A DNA stretch of 64,000 nt from Antilocapra americana (taxonomy: Eukaryota > Chordata > Mammalia > Artiodactyla > Antilocapridae). A program made the position numbers and the translations under genes. This document shows positions 10,911-21,997 of this stretch, piece by piece. The stretch covers positions 28,624,724 through 28,688,723 of the forward strand of contig ML662442.1 of assembly GCA_007570785.1 (NCBI GenBank), read 5' to 3'. Positions within the stretch are counted from its first letter, which is position 1. Every line of letters starts with the position of its first letter. A model generated the notes under the pieces. The model ran no database searches, was not told where the DNA came from, and saw only the letters and a list, made by a program, of their open reading frames with translations.

Positions 10911-11689
10911 TTTACTTAAACTGATGGTAGACTGTTCTACAGGGCTATGACAGAATAACTCCAACAGTCAAATCTACCATGGAGAAACATGGAAACACCC
11001 AGATAGAATTTAAAACAAACAAACAAATAGCAACCATCACCACAAAATTGGTGGAGAATTCACAGAGGAAATAATAGTCAAGAAGCCAATAACCTAAAGA
11101 GAAAGGAACTACAGACAACTGAAAAAACTCTGCAGGCTCTTATCTGTCAGGCCAACTGATAATTCTTGGCATATGTTTTAAGAGATACTCCATGTAGGGA
11201 CTACCACTACTGGCAAAGAATCCAGCAGATATGTTGTTGATTTCATGGAACTAGAGGAAGCAAAGTAAAGATTAGGAGTACAAAACAGAACTTGGGAGAG
11301 AGCAAAGCTGGTCAAGCAGTTATATTCCTATGAGACTGTGGCAAGGGAAAGTAAGCCTAATGTTATATTGGTTTTTAGCTTAGGGAAACTGCCAAATTCT
11401 TGAACTGCACATGGCAGAATATAAGAAGCTAGACAGAAAGTTCCTGGTGGCCAAACAGATATATTCTGCAGTTTTCAGTGCTGGAAAAAATTCAAGTTCA
11501 AGACCCTGACAAGGAGAGGCACCCTGGTAAACACCTCATCATCTCAGTTGCAAATCCTAGAGTACTATATCTTATTAGTGGGGACAAAGCAGAAGTAGAG
11601 AGGGAAAAAATGTTATAGTAACATAGTTGAACACTAAATAGCAGTAAGAATGAATGACCCATTGCTAAAATAAGATGCACAATTTGAGA
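10911..11689. other. Unassigned interval
   Basis: No gene or recognised repeat. Slightly less AT-rich than neighbouring sequence. The minus-strand 60-residue frame near 11498-11680 has no recognisable domain. Confidence 0.45.
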
Positions 11690-11960
11690 GCTGCGAGTTA
11701 AATTTTATTTGGGGCAAAATGAGGACTGCAGTTTGGGAGGCAGCATCTCAGATAGCTCTAAGAGACTCCTCCAAAGAGGTAGTGGGGGAAGGTCAAGATG
11801 TACGTTTTTGGTGAAGGGGGACTACAATGCAATCAAGCACTAACATTAGAAGAGGTTTCTCCTAGTCACAGGATCTGATGGCACGAAGAAGGAATTTAGT
11901 GCTTTTCTACATATGAGGAGATGCAGGAATTAGGATCATAAAATCTGTTCCTAAAAATAG
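11690..11960 (-). repeat. Repeat-like segment, possibly an old LTR remnant
   Basis: CACAATTTGAGAGCTGCGAG, TTTTATTTGGGGCAAAATGA and CAGCATCTCAGATAGCTCTA recall an interspersed sequence I have seen widely in ruminant genomes. TTTATT near its left edge would be a reversed AATAAA. Family not assigned; strand is inferred from that motif only. Confidence 0.35.
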
Positions 11961-11966
11961 GCAAGT

Positions 11967-12286
11967 AATGAAAGAAAGTGAAAGTTGCTCAGTCGTGTAC
12001 AACTCTTTGTGACCCTATGGACTGTACAGTCCATAGAGTTCTCAAGGCCAAAATACTGAAGTTGGTAGCCTTTCCCTCATCCAGGGGATCTTCCCAATCC
12101 AGGGATGGAACCCAGGTCTCCCATATTGCAGGCAGATTATTTACTAGCTAAGTCACAAGGGAAGCCAAAGAATATTGGAGTGGGTAACCCATCCCTTCTA
12201 CAGTGGATCTTCCCAACTAAGGAATTGAATAGGTGTCTCCTGCACTGCAGGCGGATTCTTTACCAACTGAGCTATCAGGAAAGACC
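11967..12286 (-). mobile_element. Bov-A2/Bov-tA dimeric SINE, antisense
   Basis: Two successive SINE modules in antisense. The first runs from AAGTGAAAGTTGCTCAGTCG to CACAAGGGAAGCC. The second runs from AGAATATTGGAGTGGGTAAC to CCAACTGAGCTATCAGGAAA. The repeated motifs GGATCTTCCCAA and TGCAGGC(A/G)GATT are about 110-130 bases apart, showing the dimeric layout. It directly precedes the BovB at 12303. Confidence 0.9.
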
Positions 12287-12302
12287 CCAAGTTTCTAAAG
12301 AC

Positions 12303-14409
12303 CTCCTTATCGCCAAATTCAGACTTAAACTGAAGAAAGTAGGGAACACCACTAGTCCATTCAAGTATGGTCAAATTCCTAAATCAAATCCCTTATGATT
12401 ATACACTGAAAGTGACAAACAGATTCAAAGGACTGAATCTGATAGACAGAGTGCCTGAATAACTATGGATGGAACTGGTGACATTGCACAAAAGGCAGTG
12501 ATCAAGACTATCCCCAAGAAAAAGAACTGCAAATAGGCAAAATGGTTATCTGAGGAGGCCTTACAAATAGCTGAGAAAAGACATGAAAGGAAAAGAAGAG
12601 GAAAGATATATCCGTTTGAATGCAAAGTTCCAAAGGATAGCAAAGAGAGATAAGAAAGCATTCTTCAGTGTTCAAAGCAAAGAAATACAGAAAAACAGAA
12701 TGGGAAGGAATAGATATCTCTTCAAGAAAATTACAGATACCAAGGGAACATTTCATGCAAAGATGGGCACAAAAAAAGGACAGAAACAGTATGGACCTAA
12801 AAGAAGCAGAAGATATTAAGAAGTGGTGGCAAGAATACACAGGAGAAATATACAAGAAGATTGTAAAGACCCAGGTAACCACGATGGGGTGATCATTCAC
12901 CTAGAGCCAGACATCCTGGAGTCCGAAGTCAGGTGGGCCTTAAGAAGCATCACTACAAACAAAGCTAGTGGAGGTGATGTATTTCCAGCCGAGCCATTTC
13001 AAATCCTAAAAGATGATGCTGTGAAAGTACTCAATATGCTAGCAAATTTGGAAAACTCAGCAGTGGCCACAGGACTGGAAAAGGTCAATTTTCATTCCAA
13101 TCCCAAAGAAAGGCAAAGCCAAAAAATGTTCAAACTACTGCACAATTGCATTCATTGCACATACTAGGAAAGTAATCCTCAAACTTTGCAAAGTAAGGCT
13201 TCAACAGTCCATGAACCAAGAACTTCCAGATGTTCAAGCTGGTTTTAGAAAAGGCAGAGGAAGCAGAGATCAAATTGCAGATGTTGGATCATTGAAAAAT
13301 CAAGAGAGTTCCAGAAAAAAACATCTACTTCTGCTTTATTGTCTATGCCAAAGCATTTCACTCTGTGGAACATGACAAACTGTGGAAAATTCTGAAAAAG
13401 ATGGGAATACCAGACCACCTGAGCTGCCTCTTGAGAAATCTGTATGCAGGTCAAGAAGCAACAGTTAGAAATGGACATGGAACAACAGACTGGTTCCAAA
13501 TTGGGAAAGGAGTACGTCAAGGCTGTATATTGTCATCCTGCTTATTTAATTTATATGCAGAGTACATTGTGAGAAATGCCAGGCTGGATGAAGCACAACA
13601 TGGAATCAAGATTGCTGGGAGAAATACCAACAACCTCAGATATGCAGATGACACTACTCTTATGGCAAAAAGCAAAAGGAACTGAAGAGCCTCTTGATGA
13701 AAGTGAAAAAGGAGAGTGAAAAAGTTGGCTTAAAACTCAACATTTAGAAAACTAAGATCATGGCATCTGGTCCCATCACTTCATGACAAATAGATGGGGA
13801 AACAATGAAAATAGTGAGAGAATTTATTTTGGGGGATCCAAAATTGCTGCAGATGGTGACTGCAGCCATGAAATTAAAAGACACTTGCTCCTTGGAAGAA
13901 AAGCTATACTAACCTAGACAGCATTCTAAAAAGCAGAGACATTACTTTGCCAACAAAGTCTATGTAGTCAAAGCTATTGTTTTCCCAGTAGTCATGTATG
14001 GATGTGAGATTTGGACCATAAAGAAAATTGAGCACCAAAGAACTGATGCTTTTGAACTGTGATATTGGAGAAGACTCTTGAGAGTCCCTTGGACTGCAAG
14101 GATATCAACTTAGTCAATCCTAAATCAAATCAGTCATGAATATTCATTGGAAGTACTGATGCTAAATTGAAGCTCCATACTTCAGCCACCTGATGCAAAG
14201 AACTGACTCATTGGAAAAGATCCTGATGCTGGGAAAGACTGAAGGCAGGAGTAGAAGGGCACAACAGAGGATGAGATGATTGGATGGCATTACCAACTCG
14301 ATGGACATGAGTTTGAGCAAGCCTCTGAAGTTGGTGATGGACTAGGAGGCCTGGCGTGCTGCAGTCCCTGGGGTCACAAAGAGTTGGACAGGACTGAGCA
14401 ACTGAACTG
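12303..14409 (+). mobile_element. BovB LINE, 5'-truncated, sense
   Basis: Starts at the end of the endonuclease domain (CTCCTTATCGCCAAATTCAG) and continues through the basic linker, reverse transcriptase and C-terminal region to GAGCAACTGAACTGA. A possible 8-bp target duplication is AAAGACCT (12297-12304) versus AAAGACTT (14410-14417), with one mismatch. The product is split over frames: the linker at 12583-12892, the RT start (NKASGGD) at 12823-13167 and the palm with YADDTTLMAKS at 13365-13685. It has several stops and a deletion near 13290, where the invariant ICWIIEKA segment is shortened. Inactive. Confidence 0.93.
13365..13685 (+). pseudogene. BovB reverse-transcriptase palm fragment
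   Basis: A 106-residue open frame with MGIPDHLSCLLRNLYAGQEA, GKGVRQGCILSSCLFNLYAE and NNLRYADDTTLMAKS, the conserved BovB RT blocks including the YADD active site. The frame ends shortly after YADD because of a frameshift in the run AAAAGCAAAAGG. It is the central part of the dead BovB at 12303-14409. Confidence 0.9.
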
Positions 14410-14417
14410 AAAGACTT

Positions 14418-14620
14418 GCCCCACCAGGTTCCCTGGAGCACAGAGTGCTTCACTCTACTCTGAATTCCCTCGGGGGGGGGGGGGGGGTTGAAGGTCAACA
14501 GCTGCCACAGCACAGGGTTCACTCTTCTAGAAGGCAGGCGGCAAATGCCCTTGTTGTTCACTGATTGGCAGTGCTCTCAGCAAGTGCCAGTTTGTAGCTG
14601 ACAGCTGCATGCAATGATTA
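14418..14620. other. Unassigned, GC-richer segment with poly-G tract
   Basis: A patch richer in G and C than its flanks, running from CTTGCCCCACCAGGTTCCCT to AGCTGACAGCTGCATGCAAT. It holds a 16-G run (14472-14487). It is not BovB and matches no family I can name. It could be an LTR piece or a processed transcript fragment. Confidence 0.4.
14472..14487. repeat. Homopolymer G16
   Basis: Sixteen consecutive G on the plus strand. Such tracts are prone to sequencing and assembly error, so the length should be treated with care. Confidence 0.9.
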
Positions 14621-15524
14621 GAAGTTTCTCACAAACACTTATCAAGGGAAAGAAGACACACACATACACACCAAAAAAAAAAGAAAAAACCTTAACAGAT
14701 TCATGTACATGAAGTTCAAAGTAGACAAGGCTAATCTCTAACGTTTGAAATCAGGAGAATAGTCACTTTGAGGTGAAGTAGTGAGTAAGAGAGAGGGAGA
14801 TTTTCTGATTGCTAGTCATATTTGGATTGCTATGTATTGATATGTGAACATAATTTTATATTGTTAAATGTTTACAATATATGTTTATTATTTGTAACTA
14901 TTTATACATGTGTTTTATATTCAGTGAAAAGTTAATAAAAAGAAATAAAATATCCAGTGAATATCTGAATACTTAGATGTTTGATGTCATAGAAAATAAA
15001 ACAGGATAAAATGTCAATTTTATACATATCTTTAAAGACAAATAGGACAGCAATAAATAACTTTCAAACATAAAATGCAATAAACTAGAAGACAATTCTA
15101 AAAGGAAAGTACAAGGGAGTATGATTTCAAAGTAAAAAAAAAGGAAAGACATAAAGTTTCAGGATTTTATAACATGTTCATTAATTTTTAAGTGGATGTT
15201 GGTGGGTATTTATATCCCATTAATATATATTTTACAAACTGTTAAAAATAAAATAATGTTTTTACATGTTTAATTATTTAAATATATATATATAATATAT
15301 ATATATAAATAAATATTCAAATATATATAGCATGTACTAATTTTAAAATCAGAGAAAAAAACAGTACCAAGTTTAGATTTTAAAAATGCATTTGAGTGGA
15401 TATGCAAACAAAGAAGTTTTGAGGCCCCACATTTTCACTTTTAACCCTATACCATAATCTCTGTTTTTAAGGTAATATATTCTCCATTCTTGTTCTAGGG
15501 AAATGGCTCCCACTATGTCATCAG
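14621..15524. other. AT-rich interval
   Basis: No gene or recognised repeat. Contains a CA-type stretch near 14655-14670 and the AT-dinucleotide tract described separately. Confidence 0.5.
15283..15325. repeat. AT-dinucleotide-rich tract
   Basis: Alternating TA runs interrupted by AAT, partly self-complementary, so it can form a cruciform-like hairpin. A simple repeat. Confidence 0.8.
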
Positions 15525-17058
15525 CTCAGTTCAGTTCAGTCGCTCAGTCATGTCTGCCTCTTTAAGAATCCATGAACTGCAACACGCCAGGTCTCCCTGT
15601 CCATCACCAACTCTCAGAGTTTACTCAAAATCATGTCCATCGAGCCAGTGATGCCATCCAACCATCTCATCCCCTTCTCCTCCTGCCTTCAATCTTTCTC
15701 AGCATGTAGGTCTTTTCAAGTGACTCAATTCTTTTTATCAGGTGCAAGTGTTGGAGTTTCAGCTTATCGTAAATCCTTCCAATGAATAATCAGGACTGAT
15801 CTCCTTTAGGATGGACTGGTTGTATCTCCTTGCTGTCCAAGGGATTCTCAAGAGTCTTCTCCAACACCACAGTTCAAAAGCACCAATTCTTTGGCACTCA
15901 GCTTTCTTTTTAGTCCAACTCTCACATCAATACATGACTAATAGAAAAACCATAGCTTTGACTAGACAGACCTTTGTTGGCAAAGTAATGTCCCTGCTTT
16001 TTAATATACTGTCTAAGTTAGTCACAGCTTTTCTTCCAAGGAGTAAGTGTCTTTTAATTTCATGGCTACAGTCACCATCTGCAGTGACTTTGGAGCTCTC
16101 AAAAATAAATTCTCTCACTGTTGCCACTGTTTCCCCATCTATTTGTCATGAAGTGACATCACTGCCCTTATGACGGTGTCATCAGCATATCTGAGGTTAT
16201 TGCTATTTCACCCTGCATTCTTGATTCCAGCTTGTGCTTCGAGCATTTCTCATGATGTACTCTGCATTTAAGTTAAATAAGCAGGGTGACAATATACAGC
16301 TTTGATGTATTCTTTTCCTGATTTGGAACCAGTCTGTTGTTCCATGTCCATTTCTAACTGTTGCTTCTTGACCTACATACAGATTTCTCAAGAGGCAGGT
16401 CAGGTGGTCTGGTATTCCCATCTCTCAGAATTTTCCACAGTTTGTCATGTTCCACACAGTCAAAGGCTTTAGCATGGTCAATAAAGCAGAAGTAGATGTT
16501 TTTTCTGAACCTCTATTGCTTTTTTTATGATCCAACAGATGTTGGCAATTTGATCTCTGCTTCCTCCGCCTTTTCTAAATTCAGCTTGGATATCTTGAAG
16601 TTCATGGTTCATGTACTGTTGAAACCTGGCTTGGAGAATTTTGAGCATTACTTTGCTAGCATGTGAGATGAGAGCAATTGTGTGGTAGTTTCAACATTCT
16701 TTAGCATTGCCTTTCTTTGGGACAGGAATGAACACTGACCTTTTCCAGTCCTGGGGGGCCACTGCTGAGTTTTCCAAATTTGCTGGCATATTGAGCACAG
16801 CACTTTCACAGCATCATCTTTTAGGATTTGAAATGGCTCAGCTAGAATTCCATCACCTCCACTAACTTTGTTCATAGTGATGCTTCCTAAGGCCCACTTG
16901 ACTTCACATTTCAGGATCTGGCTCTAGGTGAGTGATCACACCATTCTGCTTATCTGGGTCATGCACATCTATGGAAAATTTCCATAGTTCTTCTGTGTAT
17001 TCTTACCCCCTCTTCTTAATATCTTCTGCTTCTGTTAGGTCCATACCATTTCTGTCCA

Positions 17059-17457
17059 TTATTGTGCCCATATTTGCATGAAATGTTCCCTTGGTATCTC
17101 TAATTTTCTTGAAGAAGTGTCTATTCCTTCTGCAAAGGAATTATATTCTGAACAATTATATTCTGCAGAATTGTATTCTGCAAAGAATATAATCTGATTT
17201 CTGTACTGACCATCTGGTGATGTCCATGTATAGAGTCTTCCCTTGTGTTGTTGGAAGAGGGTGTTTGCTTTGACCAGTGAGTTCTCTTGGTAAAAGTCTG
17301 TTAGCCTTTGCCCCGCTTCATTCTGTACTCCAAGGACAAATCTGCCCATCACTACAGGTATTTCTTGACTTCCTACTTTTGCATTCCTGTCCAATGTAAT
17401 GAAAAGGACATCTTTTGGGGGTGTTTGTTCTAGAAGATCTTGTAGGTTTTCATACAA
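17059..17457 (-). pseudogene. BovB AP-type endonuclease fragment fused to linker by deletion
   Basis: 132 residues. The N-terminal part carries DRNAKVGSQE, the family's metal-binding DWNAKVG motif with W replaced by R, then LGVQNEAGQRL and HKGRLYTWTSPDGQYRNQI, all conserved in BovB endonuclease. After NQI the frame crosses a three-unit repeat (AEYNS, AEYNC, SEYNS) and continues as EGIDTSSRKLEIPREHFMQ, which belongs to the linker before the RT. The C-terminal endonuclease with the SDH motif is missing. The joint kept the reading frame, probably by chance. Confidence 0.85.
17139..17183. repeat. 15-bp unit, three copies, at BovB deletion joint
   Basis: AATTATATTCTGAAC (17139-17153), AATTATATTCTGCAG (17154-17168) and AATTGTATTCTGCAA (17169-17183). 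The right-hand unit leads into the normal BovB sequence GCAAAGAATATAATC, so the units look like local template copying at the breakpoint. Confidence 0.85.
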
Positions 17458-18203
17458 CTGTTCAACTTCAGCTTCTTCAGCATTATTGGTCAGGGCATGG
17501 ACTTGGACTACTGTGATAATGAATGGTTTGCCTTGGAAACAGGGATCATTCTGTCATTTTTGAGATTGCATCCAAGTACTGCATTTTGGACTCTTTTGCT
17601 GACTATGGTGGCTACTCCATTTCTTCTAAGGGTTTCTTTCCCACAGTAATAAATATAATGGCCATCTGAGTTAAATTCACCCAATCCAATCCATTTAGTT
17701 TGCTGATTCCTAAAATGTCAGCCTCACTCTTGCCATCTCCTGTTTTACCACTTCCAATTTGCCTTGATTCATGGACCTACCATTTCAGGTCCCTATGCAA
17801 TATTGCTCTTTACAGCATCGGACTTTACTTCCATCACCAGTCACATCCACAACTGGGTGCTGTTTTTGCTTTGGCTCCGTCTCCATTCTTTCTGGATTTA
17901 TTTCTCCACTGATCTCCAGTAGCATATTGGACACCTTTCGACTGGGGGAGTTCCTCTTTCACTGTCCTATCTTTTTGCCTTTTCATACTGTTGGGTTCTC
18001 AAGGCAAGAATACTGAAGGGGTTGACCATTCCCTTCTCCAGTGGACCACGTTTTGTCAGAAATCTCCACCATGACTGTTCATCTTGGGTGGCCCTACACG
18101 ACACGGCTCGTAGTTTCATTGAGTTAGACAAGGCTGTGGTCCATGTGATTAGATTGGTTGGTGTTTTGTGATTGTGGTTTTCAGTCTGTCTGCCCTCTGA
18201 TGG

Positions 18204-18999
18204 GGAAGGGTAAATGGCGTATGGAAGCTTCCTAATGGGAGAGACTGAATAACTATGTCATGTATGAGTTTTAGTATTTTGATTATTAATGATGATTAAC
18301 CTAAAGAGAAAAGTAAGGCCTATTTATTCTGGGCTTGCTTTTTCTAGAGAGTCAGCGACCATTATATTTATTTTGCCAGAGACTTTAAGGCAGGAAGAGG
18401 TATAGGACACATCATAGCAGGAAAAAGTAAAGACTATGTATGCTCTGATTGGAAGCTGCTAGCTTGGGGAAGCAGTAAGTGAGATAACTAGAAGTGGGGC
18501 ATCTTATGTGATTGGATAGGGTATGTATGTGATTTTCTTGGTTGGTGTTAAGTTGAAGGCAAGGACAAAAATTAGGTCAGCCATCAGTTATTAAACAAGC
18601 CTTGGGCCTTTTTAGCCCATTGATACAGAAATTATTATTTAGCTCTCTGAATTGTTACCAGTGATACTGATCTGGCTTCCTGTAAGTCTGACTTACAACA
18701 GGCTGGCTTCCTGGGTTGTTTACTATAGATAGGGAATTTATTTATTGTGCAATTACCTTCAGGTTATGAGTCAAAGTTCTGTATGGTCCACCTATTGTTT
18801 GTGTTTATACAAGTCTCTTAACAGTCTATCCCTGACAACATTATTTCATCATTATATAAATGATACAAATTTTTACTATTCTTTGTATATTCTTATCACC
18901 TTCCTTGATTGTTTCTCAGTCTATTGTTCTTATTTTTTTTTACCCTTCTTTTGAAACAGGCAAACAATATTTCAATGAATAACCTTGTGTGTGTATGTT
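18204..18999. other. Unassigned interval
   Basis: No gene recognised. A purine-rich stretch around 18300-18480 may be an old repeat I cannot name. The 69-residue frame at 18745-18954 is T-rich and without motif. Confidence 0.4.
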
Positions 19000-19551
19000 G
19001 TTTGTTTTTTTAATTGTTGAAAGTGTATCTTCAGGTTAAATCACAAGAAGTGGGATTGCCAGGCTATATTTCTTGTAACACTAAGAAATATTTTTGTTTT
19101 TGAGGTTATAAATACACTTACATAAGGACTGTATCTGTTTATTATCAGTTTGTATTGCCAGTAGCAATGGTGTAGAATGTCTGCTTTATCCAGTCAGTGT
19201 AGTATATTGTCAAAAGTTTTAACAAACTCTGTTAATAATATTAATAATAATGTTAATTAAACTCTGCTTAATAAAGTCTGTCCTCTGAGTGGCAGACACT
19301 TTTATCAATATATATTTCAAACAATTTTCATATCTTACTAAATGAATTGCTTGCTTCTTTTACCCATTTCTTTTGAGCTGGCTATGGTCTATTTTTCCTC
19401 AATGTTAAATATATTTTATATTATAGGGAATTTCAGCCTTTTAACTATGACCTATGTTGCATATATTTTCTGTCAGTTTATCATTGGACTGAATTTACTT
19501 GTAGCGTTTTATGTGTTTGTTGTTTTTGTTGCCATACCAGTATGGATATGG

Positions 19552-19573
19552 GTGTGTGTGTGTGTGTGTGTGT
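19552..19573. repeat. (GT)n microsatellite
   Basis: About eleven GT units inside the old L1, probably polymorphic. Confidence 0.9.
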
Positions 19574-19975
19574 TTGCACATGTGCGTGCAGTTGAATCTG
19601 TCAGCCTTGTCTCTGATTGCAATCAGATTTTGAGTCATTGTTAAAAAAAAAAACCTTGTCCTACATCTACATTAAAGAATATTTTTCTTGTATTTTCATT
19701 TAGCATTTATATCATTTTATTTACTCTGTTCTTATTTCTGATTCATTTGGAATTAACTCTTATGAGATATAGATTAAATTTTACTTTTGCCCAACAGCTA
19801 TTCACTTTTAGTCAGCCAATGACAATATTTATTAAAAACTCAATCTCTGCCCCAGTGATTCAAGATGCTTCTTTCATGATAAATATGTGTTAAAGAGCAT
19901 CTCTATTGCTTGCCTATCAATCATTGTACTATGAAGTTTTAATTTTAACTTTATACAATTCCCTCCTTCCATCTT

Positions 19976-20002
19976 TGTTTTTGTTTTTGTTTTTGTTTTT
20001 TT
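19976..20002. repeat. (TTTTTG)n simple repeat
   Basis: Four GTTTTT-type units followed by a T run within the old L1. Confidence 0.85.
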
Positions 20003-20620
20003 TACTGACACCTCTTGAATACTTCTTTTACCATATGAAATGAGATATCAACTGGTCCCTCACAGAAGCTTGTGGATAATTTTTGTGGCATAGCCTTAAA
20101 TAATTAATATTTAGAGGGAACTGGAATCTACATGATGTTGAGGCATGTTATCTGAGAACAAGGGATGTCTTTACAATTGTTCAAATCTATATTAATGTCT
20201 TTCGGAAGTGTTTTAAAATTTCCTTATATTGATTTTAAATAGTTTTTTTTTTTTTTACTTTTTTCCTAAGTGTATTACCTTTGTTTTACTATAGTAAATA
20301 GAGCTTCTCAAACATTATATTTCCTACTAACTGGTTATTAATCATGTATTTAAAGGCTATTGATTTTTCCTGTTAAGTTGATATTTTCTACTCTCAGTAG
20401 AAACTTTCAGTAGAATTCTCTCATTTGAGGTAATTCTGTCAATGATTCTCTAAGCAGTTTAGGTTTACTAACATTTTCTGAAAATAGTGGTTTGTTTCTT
20501 CCTTTCTCTTACAGTTCTCATTTCTTTCTTTGGTTTGATTATATTAGCGAATACTTGCAGTGTACTGTTGGATAAGTAATTGTGAAGATTTCACAAGCAC
20601 GGGTGGTGTTAAAAGGACTT

Positions 20621-21043
20621 CTAAGCACCCATGACTCTCCTTACAATACTGTAGCATACCTGTAGCCTACCGTCTATTAATTCCTTGACAAAGTTCTCTG
20701 TGGATATTTTTCCCTGTGGATCAATTTGTCTTCCACTCATTATTCATCTGGTGAAGTCTAGTTACAATGTTAAGTTTTAGTTTTAATGTTAGTTCTTTAA
20801 AAGGTCTCCCATGATTATTACATCCATGCACATCTTCAATGAACTGTTCATTTTGCACATCACCATGAGATTCTTCCATTTATAACAATTTTATTTTACT
20901 TTGTATAATGTTATGCATTTATTAATGTGAATCCCTATTTCATTCTTATTCATGAAAATAGGACCCTTGCTCTCTCACACACAGGTGACCTACCAGTACC
21001 TAATACATTTACACTTTGATGGTGTATAACATTTTTAAGCTGC
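20621..21043. other. Unassigned interval
   Basis: No gene and no recognised repeat between the antisense L1 and the LTR remnant. Confidence 0.4.
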
Positions 21044-21423
21044 TGAAATGTCCAGACTAGACCTGAGATAGGTATGCTAAGCCCCATGTTAGCAAACCAA
21101 AATGTAACTAAGTTTCTACATTCAGTTTTCTAAAAAAAGGAAGACCTAGGTCAACCAATCAGTGCTTGCCTGATCAACACAAGTTACCTAGCCTGGGTAC
21201 CACACTGCCTTCTGTTCCATATAAGGAAATTAATTCATTTTAACCAGTCAGCAAATGCCCAGTATAATTTCTTTGTTCCTACTCATTTCCATCTATAAAA
21301 CCTTCTCTATTGTACAATTCTTTGGAGCTCCTTTCTATCTGTTAGATTGGATGATGCCCAATTCATGAATCACTGAATAAAAGTCTTTTCAAAACTTGTG
21401 ATTTTTGGATTTTTCATTTAACA
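21044..21423 (+). mobile_element. Old endogenous retrovirus LTR (ERV1-like)
   Basis: TGAAATGTCCAGACTAGACC at the left and TTTCATTTAACA at the right give TG...CA ends. The interior contains CCAATCAGTGCTTGCCTGAT, a TATA box (CTATAAAACC, 21294-21300), the GGAGCTCCTTTCTATCTGTTAG block and a polyadenylation signal (AATAAA, 21376-21381), in the order U3-R-U5. No flanking duplication is evident and no retroviral genes adjoin it, so it is an old solo LTR. Family named only at class level. Confidence 0.7.
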
Positions 21424-21685
21424 AATACATAAACAGATTAAAAGTAAAATTTATATGATTTTTTATATATGCTAAAAATTCAAAAATATTCCTTTAAAAT
21501 GTTCAACATATTTGCAGATCAAAGTTATGAGAGTACAGAATTGAAAAGAAAGGATTCTGGAATTTAAAAAAAAAGTGAATCTTGTCACTTAGTAGTTATA
21601 GAAACATAGAGAAGTTATATATGATTTTTCTTCCCTCATTTTTAAATTGCAGTGTCTGTTGCATGTAGTTCTGTTAATATGAACA
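21424..21685. other. Unassigned interval
   Basis: AT-rich, no gene or recognised repeat. Confidence 0.4.
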
Positions 21686-21785
21686 GAAAAATCCCCTTCT
21701 GTTTCTAGCAGGAAGAGAAGTAACAATTTTGAAAATTTCCCATAGCATTTCCCATAATAAAAACCTGCTCTCTAAAAGAAACTGA

Positions 21786-21916
21786 AGAAGGAAATGGCAG
21801 CTCACTTCAGATTTTTGCCTGGAGAATTCCACAAACAGAAGGAGCCTGGTGGGCTACAGTCCATGGGGGTCACAAAGCGTTGAACACAACTGAGTGACTA
21901 ACACTTTCACTTTTTC
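21786..21916 (+). mobile_element. Bov-A-type SINE fragment, sense
   Basis: GAAGGAAATGGCAGCTCACT through GGAGCCTGGTGGGCTACAGT to CACAACTGAGTGACTAACAC, the BovB-derived SINE part lacking the tRNA-like head. It is duplicated at about 23390-23505. Confidence 0.9.
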
Positions 21917-21958
21917 TAAAAGGAGCAAGTCTACCAGAGCCTTTTTCCAACTTGAAAA

Positions 21959-21997
21959 TGTTAGTTGCTCAGTCGTATCCAAACACTTTGCAACCAC
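21959..21997 (-). mobile_element. Truncated start of antisense Bov-tA
   Basis: GTTAGTTGCTCAGTCGTATC then AACACTTTGCAACCAC. Corresponds to the left end of the complete SINE at 23563-23775 in the second copy and stops exactly where the duplication ends. Confidence 0.8.

Larger units (their letters stand above)
15525..18203 (-). mobile_element. BovB LINE, longest copy, antisense, with internal deletion
   Basis: The left end is the reversed BovB 3' terminus (CTCAGTTCAGTTCAGTCGCTCAG). The element runs through C-terminal region, RT (15811-16875), linker and AP-type endonuclease (17059-17900) into the 5' region, ending near CAGTCTGTCTGCCCTCTGATG. About 2.7 kb is present. Between linker and endonuclease (about 17130-17185) several hundred consensus bases are missing, including the SDH catalytic motif of the endonuclease, and a small triplicated sequence sits at the joint. 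Frameshifts and stops occur throughout, so it is inactive. With the plus-strand BovB ending at 14409 it forms a tail-to-tail pair about 1.1 kb apart. Confidence 0.93.
19000..20620 (-). mobile_element. Ancient L1 (L1M/L1ME-like) ORF2 to 3' UTR, antisense
   Basis: Decayed antisense L1. Recognisable landmarks in plus-strand order are GAAGTGGGATTGCCAGGCTA, the TTGCCAGTAGCAATGG block, GATTTTGAGTCATTGTTAAA, TTTGGAATTAACTCTTATGA, CCCAGTGATTCAAGATGCTT and TTAATGTCTTTCGGAAGTGT. They occur in the order expected when L1 ORF2 is read backwards. No frame survives. A GT microsatellite (19552-19573) and a TTTTTG repeat (19976-20002) have grown inside. Confidence 0.65.
21686..21997 (+). repeat. Direct duplication, copy 1 (about 312 bp)
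   Basis: Begins GAAAAATCCCCTTCTGTTTC and ends at AACCAC. Nearly identical to 23291-23600, offset 1605 bases at the left edge. The shared sequence includes about 100 bases of non-repeat DNA (TAGCAGGAAGAGA..., TTTCCCATAGCATTTCCCAT, CCTGCTCTCTAAAAGAAACT), then a partial plus-strand SINE and the first bases of a minus-strand SINE. Sharing unique sequence plus the same SINE junctions shows duplication of a genomic segment rather than two independent SINE insertions. Confidence 0.9.
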
